A stretch of DNA of 64,000 nucleotides from Paraburkholderia antibiotica. GTDB lineage: Bacteria > Pseudomonadota > Gammaproteobacteria > Burkholderiales > Burkholderiaceae. The DNA is taken from assembly GCF_012927125.1 (NCBI RefSeq), contig NZ_JABBFZ010000026.1, positions 1 through 64,000 of the forward strand, read 5' to 3'. The notes under the pieces were generated by a model. The model made no database searches. It had not been told where the DNA came from and was given only the letters and a program-made list of their open reading frames with translations. Both the position numbers and the translations under genes were made by a program. This document shows, piece after piece, positions 35,659 to 43,907 of this stretch (its first letter is position 1; each line of letters starts with the position of its first letter).

Positions 35659-35931
35659 GAAAAATAAAACGACTAAATAATGACGGATCAAACCGGTTTT
35701 TATTCGCAAAGCAGGAATTCAGACGCTGCGGCATTCGGCATTTTCGACATATTCATACGGCGCTACAAATTAATATCGGAATGCGGATTTATTGGTCGTT
35801 CAAAAACGTTTCGTTTTTGAAACATCGGCACGTTAATTCGTATGATTTAAAATGGGACCACCGCCCGATACGGTTCAGGCAAAGGGTAATTCAGTGCGTT
35901 GCAGCAAATCGAGCGGAAAAAATGCGGTTGC

Positions 35932-35962
35932 CCGTGTTGCAACCTGCGAGGTTGCAACACGG
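35932..35962. repeat. Perfect 14-bp inverted repeat
   Basis: CCGTGTTGCAACCT / AGGTTGCAACACGG with a GCG loop. No T tract follows on either strand, so it is not an intrinsic terminator. It could be an operator, a protein-binding cruciform or a transposon end. Confidence 0.7.
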
Positions 35963-36039
35963 ACACACGTCGAACCAGCGAAACGCAAAGCAGTGGATAA
36001 CGAACACGCGACGAACCGCCGGACAAACTATAAAGCCAA

Positions 36040-36070
36040 CAAAAGCGGCGCAGCTACGCACTGCGCCGCC
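36040..36070 (-). terminator. Intrinsic terminator of the uvrA-like gene
   Basis: Read on minus: stem GCGGCGCAG / CTGCGCCGC with a 7-nt loop, then TTTTGTTG. It begins 16 nt past the uvrA stop. Confidence 0.8.
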
Positions 36071-36085
36071 TCATGGCCCGACTGC

Positions 36086-39000
36086 TCAGCCGTTCGTCCC
36101 TTCCCCCGCCAGCGGCGCGGCGCGATGCGTACGCGCCAGCACCGGCCGCAACGCCGCGCCGGTATGGCTCGCGGCAATCCGCGACAGGCCTTCGGGATCC
36201 GTTGCCGCGACGATCGTACCGCCGCCCACGCCTCCTTCGGGACCGAGGTCGATGATCCAGTCCGCCTCGGCGATCACGTCGAGATCGTGTTCGATCACCA
36301 CCACGCTATGACCGCCGTCGACCAGCCGATGCAGCACGCGAATCAGCTTCGCGACGTCCGCCATATGCAGGCCGACCGTCGGTTCGTCGAGCACGTACAG
36401 CGTATGCGGCGGCTTCTGACCGCGCCGCGTGATGTCGTCGCGCACCTTGCTCAGCTCGGTAACAAGCTTGATACGCTGCGCCTCGCCGCCCGATAGGGTC
36501 GGCGACGGCTGACCGAGCGTCAGATAGCCGAGCCCGACGTCCTTCATCAACTGCAGCGGATGGCCGATGTTCGTGATCGACGCGAAGAACTCGACCGCCT
36601 CGTCGATTTCCATCGTCAGCACGTCGCCGATGTTCTTGCCGCGCCACGTCACCGCGAGCGTCTCCGGATTGAAGCGCTGACCGTGACAGACGTCGCACGG
36701 CACCTTCACGTCCGGCAGGAAGCTCATGCCGATCGTGCGCACGCCCTGCCCCTCGCACGCGGGGCAACGGCCCTCACCGGTATTGAACGAGAAACGCGAC
36801 GCCGTGTAGCCCCGCGCGCGCGCCTCCAGCGTGCCCGCGAACAGCTTGCGGATCGCATCCCACACGCCGATATAAGTGGCCGGACACGAACGCGGCGTCT
36901 TGCCGATCGGCGTCTGGTCGACTTCGAGCACCCGGTCGATGCTTTCCCAACCGGTGACCGACTCGCAGCCCTGCCACTTGTGCGTGACGTTCAGCGGCGC
37001 GCGCGGCGCCGAACGCGCAAGCACGCTCGAACGCCGGTTCGCGGCCGGCTTTTCCGCGGCCGCCGCACGCGCGCGCCGCGTGGCCGGCGACGACAGCACC
37101 GAGCGCCCGACCGCATCGAGCAGATTGGTCATCAGCACGTCGCGCGCGAGCGTCGACTTGCCGGAGCCGCTGACACCCGTCACCGCCACCAGGCGCGCGA
37201 GCGGAATGCCGACCGTCACGTCGCGCAGATTGTGCAGCTTGCCGCCGTGCACGGTCAGCCAGTTCTCCGGCACCGCCGCCGCGCGCTTGCCGGCCGCGAC
37301 GACCTCTCGGCGCGGCTGCAACGGATGCACGATCGGCTCCGCGAGGAAGCGCCCGGTCAGCGAATCCGGCTGCGCGGACAGGTCCGCGACGCTGCCCTGC
37401 GCGATCAGCGTGCCGCCGCGCTTGCCCGCTCCCGGTCCGATATCGATGATGTGATCGGCGCGTCGGATCGTGTCCTCGTCATGTTCGACGACGACCAGCG
37501 TATTGCCCTTGTCGCCAAGCTTGCGCAGCGCGTTCAGCAGGATCTGGTTGTCGCGCGGATGCAGGCCGATGGTCGGCTCGTCGAGCACGTAGCACACGCC
37601 CTGCAGGTTGCTGCCGAGTTGCGCGGCGAGCCGGATGCGCTGCGCCTCGCCGCCCGACAGACTCGGCGCCGCGCGATCGAGGCTCAGATAACCGAGCCCG
37701 ACTTCTTCGAGAAACTGCAGGCGGCTGCCGATTTCGCTGACCACGTCGCGCGCAATTTCGGCATCGCGCCCGCTCATCTTCAGCGTGTCGATCCACGCGC
37801 GCGTGTCGGACACGGTCCATTGCGCGACGTCGACAATCGCCTGCGAGTCGAACGTGACCGCGCGCGCGACCGGATTCAGCCGCGTGCCCGCGCAATCCGG
37901 ACACGGTTCGTCGACAAGTCCTTCCGGCTCCTGCTCTTCCGACGGCAAGCTCTGTTCGCGACCGCGATTGTCGTCGACGACGATCGTGTCGTCGTACACG
38001 GCGCGCTGCTCGCGGGTCAGCGACAGACCCGTGCCGACGCAGCTCGTGCACCAGCCATGCTTGCTGTTGTACGAGAACATGCGCGGATCGAGTTCGGGAT
38101 AGCTGGTGCAGCACACCGGGCACGCGCGCCTGGTGGACAGCACCTTCACCTCGCCGAGCTTCGCGGTGGACGCGCCGCCGTTGATCGCGTCGTGCAGGCC
38201 GTCGAGCGGCGCGAGCAGGTGCATCACGCCCTTGCCGATCTCGAGCGTCTGGTCGAGCGCCGCGCGCAATTCCGCTTCGTGATCCGCCGATACGACCAGG
38301 TCCGTGACCGGCAATTCGATGGTGTGTTCGCGGAAGCGGTCGAGCTTCGGCCACGGATCGACCGGCACGAATTCGCCGTCGACGCGCAGATGCGTATTGC
38401 CGCGCGCCTTCGCCCATTTCGCGAGGTCCGTGTAGACGCCCTTGCGGTTCACGACGAGCGGCGCCAGGAAACCGACATGCTGCCCCTTGTGATCGCGCAG
38501 CAGTTGCGCCGCGATCGATTCGACGCTCTGCGACGTGACCGGCGTGCCGTCGTGCACGCAATGCTGCAAGCCGAGCTTCACGTACAGCAAACGCAGGAAG
38601 TGCCAGACCTCGGAGGTGGTCGCGACGGTACTCTTGCGGCCGCCGCGCGAGAGCCGCTGCTCGATCGCGACGGTCGGCGGAATGCCGTACACCGCGTCGA
38701 CCTCGGGCCGGCCCGCCGGCTGTACGATCGAGCGCGCATAGGCGTTCAGCGATTCGAGGTAACGCCGCTGCCCTTCGTGGAACAGGATGTCGAACGCAAG
38801 CGTCGATTTGCCCGAACCGGACACGCCCGTGATGACGTTGAACTTGCCGTGCGGAATGTCGACGTCGAGCGCCTTCAGGTTGTGTTCGCGCGCATTGACG
38901 ATGCGCACGACGTCCTCGCCTTCGATCGCGCGGCGCGCGCGGGCCGCGCTCAACGCTTTCTGCAGCGGGATGCCGTGCGACGCGGCGTCTTCCGCGCCGC

Positions 39001-42000
39001 TGGCAGCACCGGTAGCACCCGCCGCGCTCATCGCGTCCATGGAGCGGTCGTATTGCAGCAAGGCCTCGCCCGTGTGCGACTCCGCGCACGACTTGACGTG
39101 CTCCGGCGTGCCCGCGCACAACACGCGGCCCCCCCCATCGCCGCCTTCGGGACCGAGATCGATGATCCAGTCGGCCGCGCGGATCACGTCGAGGTTGTGC
39201 TCGATCACGATCAGCGAATGGCCGCTCGCGAGCAGCTTGCCGAACGCCTGCATCAGCTTGGCGATGTCGTCGAAATGCAGACCGGTGGTCGGCTCGTCGA
39301 ACATGAACAGCCGCTTCGGCAGCGCCTGCTTCGTGCCGCGCGTGCTGCGCGCCTGCGCCGATTCGGCGAGAAAGCCCGCGAGCTTGAGCCGCTGCGCTTC
39401 GCCGCCCGACAACGTCGGCACCGGCTGGCCGAGCTTCACGTATTCGAGCCCGACGTCGACGATCGGCTGCAGCACGCGCAATACTTCGGCATCGTTTGCG
39501 AAGTACGTGGCGGCTTCGCTGACGGTCAGCTCCAGCACGTCGGCAATGCTCAGCGCGCGGGCAGGCGCGTTTTGCCCATCGCTCGCGCGTTCGATTTTCA
39601 CTTCGAGCAGTTCGGCGCGATAGCGGCGCCCATCGCAATCCGGGCAACGCAGATACACATCGCTCAGGAACTGCATTTCGATATGCTCGAAACCCGAGCC
39701 GCCGCACGTCGGGCAACGGCCATCGCCCGAGTTAAAGCTGAACATGCCCGGGCCATAGCCGCGCTGCTGCGCGAGCGGCGCCTTCGCGAACAGCTTGCGG
39801 ATTTCGTCGAACGCGCCGACGTAGCTGGCCGGATTCGAGCGCGCGGTCTTGCCGATCGGCGACTGATCGACGAACACGACGTCCGTGACCTGATCGGCGC
39901 CCTTCAGCGCCTTGAACACGCCGGGTGCTTCCGTGGCAAGCCCAAAGTGACGCGCCATGGCCGGATACAACACGTCCTGCAACAGCGTCGATTTGCCGGA
40001 ACCCGACACGCCCGTCACGCAGACGAGCCGCTGCAACGGAATCTCTACCGTGACGTCGCGCAGATTGTGCTCGCTCGCGCCTTCGAGCACGATGCGCGGC
40101 GTATCCGCCGCGACCGGACGACGCGACCAGTGCGCGGCATCCGCGACATGGCGCCGGCCGCCGAGGTATTCGCCGGTCAGCGTGCCGGACGTGCGGATCG
40201 CTGCGGGCGCGCCGTCGAAGATAATCGAGCCGCCGCGCTCGCCCGGGCCCGGACCCATGTCGATCAGCCGGTCCGCCGCGAGCATCACCGACGGATCATG
40301 CTCGACCACGACGAGCGTATTGCCCGCGTCGCGCAGCCGGTGCATCGCCTCGACGATCCGGTTCAGATCGCGCGGATGCAGACCGATACTCGGCTCGTCG
40401 AGCACAAATAGCGTCTTGGTCAGCGACGTGCCGAGCGCGGTGGTCAGGTTGATACGCTGCACTTCGCCGCCCGACAGCGTGCGGCTCTGGCGGTCGAGCG
40501 TCAGATAGCCGAGGCCGACGTCGCACAGGTACTTGAGGCGCGTGCGCACTTCGGCGAGCAGCAGCTTCAGCGCGTCGTCGAGCAACGCGCTCGGCAACGT
40601 GATGTCGTCGAAAAAGCGCCGGATACGCTCGATCGGCATCAGCATCAGATCGTGCACGGTCAGACCCGGCAACGCTTCGAGCTGCGCGCGTTGCCATTGA
40701 ACGCCACGCGGCAGGAAGCGCTGCGCGGGCGCGAGCACATCGTCTGCGTTCGCCTTGCTGCCGAGGCGCCACAACAGCGATTCGGTTTTCAGGCGCGCGC
40801 CGCCGCAGGTTTCGCACGGCGTGTAGCTGCGGTACTTCGACAGCAGCACGCGGATATGCATCTTGTACGCCTTCGATTCGAGATACTCGAAGAAGCGTTT
40901 GACGCCATACCAGTGCGTCTGCCATTTGCCGTTCCAGTCCGGCGAACCGTTGATGACCCAGTTGCGCTCGCGCTCGCTCAGTTCGCCCCACGGCGTGTCG
41001 CGACGGATGTCGGCTTTCGCCGCGTAGCGCATCAGGTCGTCCTGACACTCCTTCCACGCGGGCGTTTGCATTGGCTTGACCGCGCCTTCGCGCAGCGTCT
41101 TGCGCGCATCTGGAATCACGAGCCCGAGATCGACGCCGATCACGCGGCCGAAGCCACGGCACACGTCGCACGCGCCATAAGCCGAGTTGAACGAGAACAG
41201 TGCCGGCTGCGGGTCCGCGTAACGCAGATCGCTTTCGGGACTATGCAGACCGGTGGAGAAACGCCAGATCAGCGGTTCGGCGGTCGGCGCCTGTGGCTCA
41301 TCCGACGCGGCCGGCAGCACGTAAATGTTGACGCGCCCGCCGCCGCGCTTCAGCGACGCCTCGATCGCTTCGACCACGCGCGCCTTGTCCACCGAACTCA
41401 GCCGGAAGCGGTCCGCGACGACGTCGAGCAGCTTGCGCTTGCCCGTCGGCGAATCGACTTCGCGCTGCGCCTGCACGCGCGTGTAGCCGCTCGCCGACAG
41501 CCATTGCTCGACTTCCTGCTCGGATGCCGATTCAGGCAGCTCGACCGGAAACGTGACGACGAGCCGCGGCTCGTCCCGCGCGGTGCGCCCGAGCAGTTCC
41601 GCGTAGATCGTCTCCGGCGTGTCGTGCCGCACCGGCAACGCGGTCTGGCGATCGAACAGTTCGGCCGCGCGCGCATACAGCAGCTTCAGATGGTCGTTCA
41701 GCTCGGTCATCGTGCCGACCGTGGAGCGCGAGCTGCGCACCGGGTTGGTCTGGTCGATCGCGATGGCGGGCGGCACGCCGTCGACGCGGTCGACCTGCGG
41801 CCGGTCCATCCGGTCGAGGAACTGGCGCGCGTAGGCGCTGAACGTTTCGACATAGCGACGCTGCCCTTCCGCGTACAGCGTGTCGAACACGAGGCTCGAC
41901 TTGCCCGAGCCCGACGGCCCGGTGACGACCGTCATTTCGCCGGTGCGCACGTCGAGATCGACGTTTTTCAGGTTGTGCTGGCGCGCGCCGCGGATGCGGA

Positions 42001-42142
42001 TCGTGCCTTGGGCTTTGCCGACCCGGCCATGGCTCTGGGCGCTACTCTGGCCGTTGCTCGTGCCCGGGGAAATGTCAGCGATGGTGTCAGGGGTTGCGTC
42101 GTTGGAGGACAATTTTTCCGACCGTCTGAAGAAGTGGGCCAC
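36086..42142 (-). CDS. Double-length UvrA-like ABC ATPase (tandem UvrA)
   Basis: 2018 residues from GTG 42142, twice the size of UvrA (~950). It has four ABC ATPase modules: Walker A at residues ~75 (GPSGSGKS), ~716, ~1111 and ~1658 (GVSGSGKST each), and signatures at ~562 (LSGGEVQR), ~912, ~1496 and ~1882 (LSGGEAQR). Each half resembles a full UvrA with the signature and insertion domains, and zinc CxxC pairs CPTCGGSGF/CPDCDGRRY and CPACEGQGV/CDVCHGQRF. In the first half the N-terminal zinc module has lost its first CxxC. UvrA searches for DNA damage as a dimer; here the dimer is presumably intramolecular. The promoter carries a LexA box. Confidence 0.93.
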   Translation of the reverse strand: MAHFFRRSEKLSSNDATPDTIADISPGTSNGQSSAQSHGRVGKAQGTIRIRGARQHNLKNVDLDVRTGEMTVVTGPSGSGKSSLVFDTLYAEGQRRYVETFSAYARQFLDRMDRPQVDRVDGVPPAIAIDQTNPVRSSRSTVGTMTELNDHLKLLYARAAELFDRQTALPVRHDTPETIYAELLGRTARDEPRLVVTFPVELPESASEQEVEQWLSASGYTRVQAQREVDSPTGKRKLLDVVADRFRLSSVDKARVVEAIEASLKRGGGRVNIYVLPAASDEPQAPTAEPLIWRFSTGLHSPESDLRYADPQPALFSFNSAYGACDVCRGFGRVIGVDLGLVIPDARKTLREGAVKPMQTPAWKECQDDLMRYAAKADIRRDTPWGELSERERNWVINGSPDWNGKWQTHWYGVKRFFEYLESKAYKMHIRVLLSKYRSYTPCETCGGARLKTESLLWRLGSKANADDVLAPAQRFLPRGVQWQRAQLEALPGLTVHDLMLMPIERIRRFFDDITLPSALLDDALKLLLAEVRTRLKYLCDVGLGYLTLDRQSRTLSGGEVQRINLTTALGTSLTKTLFVLDEPSIGLHPRDLNRIVEAMHRLRDAGNTLVVVEHDPSVMLAADRLIDMGPGPGERGGSIIFDGAPAAIRTSGTLTGEYLGGRRHVADAAHWSRRPVAADTPRIVLEGASEHNLRDVTVEIPLQRLVCVTGVSGSGKSTLLQDVLYPAMARHFGLATEAPGVFKALKGADQVTDVVFVDQSPIGKTARSNPASYVGAFDEIRKLFAKAPLAQQRGYGPGMFSFNSGDGRCPTCGGSGFEHIEMQFLSDVYLRCPDCDGRRYRAELLEVKIERASDGQNAPARALSIADVLELTVSEAATYFANDAEVLRVLQPIVDVGLEYVKLGQPVPTLSGGEAQRLKLAGFLAESAQARSTRGTKQALPKRLFMFDEPTTGLHFDDIAKLMQAFGKLLASGHSLIVIEHNLDVIRAADWIIDLGPEGGDGGGRVLCAGTPEHVKSCAESHTGEALLQYDRSMDAMSAAGATGAASGAEDAASHGIPLQKALSAARARRAIEGEDVVRIVNAREHNLKALDVDIPHGKFNVITGVSGSGKSTLAFDILFHEGQRRYLESLNAYARSIVQPAGRPEVDAVYGIPPTVAIEQRLSRGGRKSTVATTSEVWHFLRLLYVKLGLQHCVHDGTPVTSQSVESIAAQLLRDHKGQHVGFLAPLVVNRKGVYTDLAKWAKARGNTHLRVDGEFVPVDPWPKLDRFREHTIELPVTDLVVSADHEAELRAALDQTLEIGKGVMHLLAPLDGLHDAINGGASTAKLGEVKVLSTRRACPVCCTSYPELDPRMFSYNSKHGWCTSCVGTGLSLTREQRAVYDDTIVVDDNRGREQSLPSEEQEPEGLVDEPCPDCAGTRLNPVARAVTFDSQAIVDVAQWTVSDTRAWIDTLKMSGRDAEIARDVVSEIGSRLQFLEEVGLGYLSLDRAAPSLSGGEAQRIRLAAQLGSNLQGVCYVLDEPTIGLHPRDNQILLNALRKLGDKGNTLVVVEHDEDTIRRADHIIDIGPGAGKRGGTLIAQGSVADLSAQPDSLTGRFLAEPIVHPLQPRREVVAAGKRAAAVPENWLTVHGGKLHNLRDVTVGIPLARLVAVTGVSGSGKSTLARDVLMTNLLDAVGRSVLSSPATRRARAAAAEKPAANRRSSVLARSAPRAPLNVTHKWQGCESVTGWESIDRVLEVDQTPIGKTPRSCPATYIGVWDAIRKLFAGTLEARARGYTASRFSFNTGEGRCPACEGQGVRTIGMSFLPDVKVPCDVCHGQRFNPETLAVTWRGKNIGDVLTMEIDEAVEFFASITNIGHPLQLMKDVGLGYLTLGQPSPTLSGGEAQRIKLVTELSKVRDDITRRGQKPPHTLYVLDEPTVGLHMADVAKLIRVLHRLVDGGHSVVVIEHDLDVIAEADWIIDLGPEGGVGGGTIVAATDPEGLSRIAASHTGAALRPVLARTHRAAPLAGEGTNG

Positions 42143-42262
42143 CGCTCATGGCCGGCTCGCGACCGCGCACGTTCGGTGAAATCGGGACCGCGCAGGGGAC
42201 GGCGCTGCGTCGAAGACGCTGGCACGCCGCGCGATGCGCCGGAAGCCTGGTTGCAACGGGAT

Positions 42263-42291
42263 ACTATACTGTATGTTTATACAGTTTTCCA
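42263..42291 (-). promoter_or_regulatory. recA-like promoter with embedded LexA box
   Basis: On the minus strand a -35-like TGGAAA is followed 17 nt later by -10 TATAGT (42263-42268), with the LexA box filling the spacer. The arrangement matches the E. coli recA promoter, where the LexA site also sits between -35 and -10. Transcription would run into the uvrA-like gene about 115 nt away. Confidence 0.75.
42267..42286. promoter_or_regulatory. LexA (SOS) box
   Basis: The 16-nt core CTGTATGTTTATACAG (42269-42284) fits CTGT-N8-ACAG perfectly and is close to the E. coli/betaproteobacterial consensus. Confidence 0.9.
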
Positions 42292-42517
42292 TGACGGGTT
42301 TTGGATCGGCGGCGGGGGCTTGCTGGTGGGGGTGGTGGCGGTTGCAGGAGTCAGAACGACAGCCCGAACCTGGCGGTTGACGATTACCCTGCCCAATTTC
42401 GGATACACGTTTTCCTGTCTGAGCAAGACGATATCGCGGTTGGAAGCTGAGAGTGAACGGACGACGGTCACTCCATGTCAATCAACTACTCAAATTCATC
42501 AGAAGCCACAAACCGGA

Positions 42518-42991
42518 ATGCCACTCGAAACCGTTCACCTGGATCGTGTCTTTGGCGTTGTACAAACAGCGCAGAACCGTCAGCCAGTCACGCTATTTGG
42601 ATTCGAAAGTAAAACCCGCAAGGAGTATTCGGTAGCCGCGCCTGGCAGGCCCCGAATCGAATCAGGCATGACGATTACCGCGTATCTTGTGCAAGCGGAC
42701 AACTGGCAAACACTGATTGGATGGCGCGACCATGAAAACGGTGAGATTGTCTGCAAGCCCGTGAGCGGACCGATATTCGCTTGTATCTGGAGCGTTCTGG
42801 GCTTTTGCATGATGACACCTGGGTTCTCGCACCGGTCGGCCGCAATGTCGGTAATCGCGGCAATTATGGTTGTTGTGTTCGGTTTCGGCATTCGGAACGT
42901 CTGCTTTCTGCGGAAAGTGCGCCGCGAACTGGAGCAGTCAGCGTGGGACAGGTATAGCCATATTGCGTCGACCGACAACCGGACTAGATAA
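42518..42991 (+). CDS. Hypothetical membrane protein
   Basis: 157 residues from ATG 42518. The N-terminal ~70 residues look like a small soluble beta domain (VHLDRVFGVVQTAQNRQPVT, ITAYLVQADNWQTLIGW), followed by two transmembrane helices (PIFACIWSVLGFCMMTP and MSVIAAIMVVVFGFGIR) and a basic cytosolic tail. I do not recognise the family. Lower GC than its neighbours. Its stop overlaps the stop of the convergent membrane-protein gene by 8 nt. Confidence 0.6.
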   Translation: MPLETVHLDRVFGVVQTAQNRQPVTLFGFESKTRKEYSVAAPGRPRIESGMTITAYLVQADNWQTLIGWRDHENGEIVCKPVSGPIFACIWSVLGFCMMTPGFSHRSAAMSVIAAIMVVVFGFGIRNVCFLRKVRRELEQSAWDRYSHIASTDNRTR

Positions 42992-43904
42992 CCTGTTTCG
43001 ATCCATCCGCGGGCGTAATGCGGTAGCGTCGCGCGACATATACCGCTAGTAACAAACCGCCTGCACCAAGGGCCAACATAAAAAGTGCACGTTGCAGTAG
43101 TCCTTCAGGATATCTGAGCAAGACAGCTGAATAGGCAAAATGCAGGACAAGAACCCAACCGGCCAATTGGTTCACAAAGAATATGGGAACCGCGAGCAAT
43201 AGCGCCGAGATCTCCCTTAAAGAAACCTCGAGGTGCCAACGCACAAGCAAACTGAGTAGCAGAGCCGGCAAGACAAAGAGTCCCAACCCTATCCACGCAA
43301 CTTCGACTGACAGTGTCCTCCAAAAGAGGCCTCTGACAATAGAATGAAGCGTGAAAACGGTGAACACGAACAACGTCATGCCGATGATGCCGCGGATTGT
43401 GAGTTTCCGCTTCTCTTCAGCAGGACGCGCGAAATAGCGATTAATCACCGGAGAAAAGAAAAGCAGGGAAAAGGTCAGCGTGCTTCCGGCGAGCGTAAAG
43501 AAATAGCTCGGAAGCATGTGGACGTCTCTGACGGGCACGGTGACGATATAGAACAGAACAATCAGGGCGAGCGCTAACCATCTTGCCCAGTTCCAACCGC
43601 GAAACAACCCGATCGTCGTCAGCAAGCTAACGGCGGTCGAGGCAGTCACCAGATTCCACTGCCATCGAATGGGCAAGACGGACCCGATAAAAAGCGGATC
43701 GCTACCGATGCGTACTCCTCCTTTGGTGTCATACAACCAGAGCGCCGACAACACCCCCATCAGATTAAGGCATGCAATGCCCGTCACTATCGCTGGTCGC
43801 TTCATATTTGAGCTTTTGATGTCTGGGTTAAATTTCTGGCATCCAGCCTCATCGACATTTACCGATACGACGGACGTTTGTACGCTGGTGGAGTGCGCTT
43901 TCAT
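42984..43904 (-). CDS. Multi-pass membrane protein coupled to cdiB
   Basis: 306 residues from ATG 43904, which starts only 3 nt after the cdiB stop; an alternative start at 43805 (MKRPAIVTG) would give a more usual membrane-protein N-terminus. About eight transmembrane helices (e.g. VTGIACLNLMGVLSALWLYD, LALALIVLFYIVTVPV, LPSYFFTLAGSTLTFSLLFF, GLGLFVLPALLLSLLV, ALFMLALGAGGLLLAVYVAR). No family recognised. Lower GC than cdiB. Position makes it the last gene of the CDI operon; it might be an extra immunity, an accessory protein, or an unrelated insertion. Confidence 0.7.
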   Translation of the reverse strand: MKAHSTSVQTSVVSVNVDEAGCQKFNPDIKSSNMKRPAIVTGIACLNLMGVLSALWLYDTKGGVRIGSDPLFIGSVLPIRWQWNLVTASTAVSLLTTIGLFRGWNWARWLALALIVLFYIVTVPVRDVHMLPSYFFTLAGSTLTFSLLFFSPVINRYFARPAEEKRKLTIRGIIGMTLFVFTVFTLHSIVRGLFWRTLSVEVAWIGLGLFVLPALLLSLLVRWHLEVSLREISALLLAVPIFFVNQLAGWVLVLHFAYSAVLLRYPEGLLQRALFMLALGAGGLLLAVYVARRYRITPADGSKQVI

Positions 43905-43907
43905 CGT

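Larger units (their letters stand above)
35289..36085. other. Long AT-rich spacer with palindromes
   Basis: About 800 nt, clearly richer in A/T than its surroundings, with no credible coding frame. It contains a 13-nt palindrome (35646-35658), a 9-bp hairpin (35800-35820), a 14-bp perfect stem (35932-35962) and the uvrA terminator (36040-36070). It may carry a long regulatory leader for the GlxA-type gene or be the remains of a mobile element. Confidence 0.6.
42143..42517. other. Divergent region with SOS promoter
   Basis: It holds the LexA-controlled promoter of the uvrA-like gene. The plus-strand frame that runs antisense through uvrA is still open here, but its composition is poor before 42518. 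Confidence 0.6.

Noticed and set aside
36560..40411. 1283-codon open frame on plus, antisense to the uvrA-like gene
   Set aside because: It is Arg/Ala/Val-rich with no domain and mirrors the codon pattern of the true gene on the other strand, which has four complete ATPase motifs.
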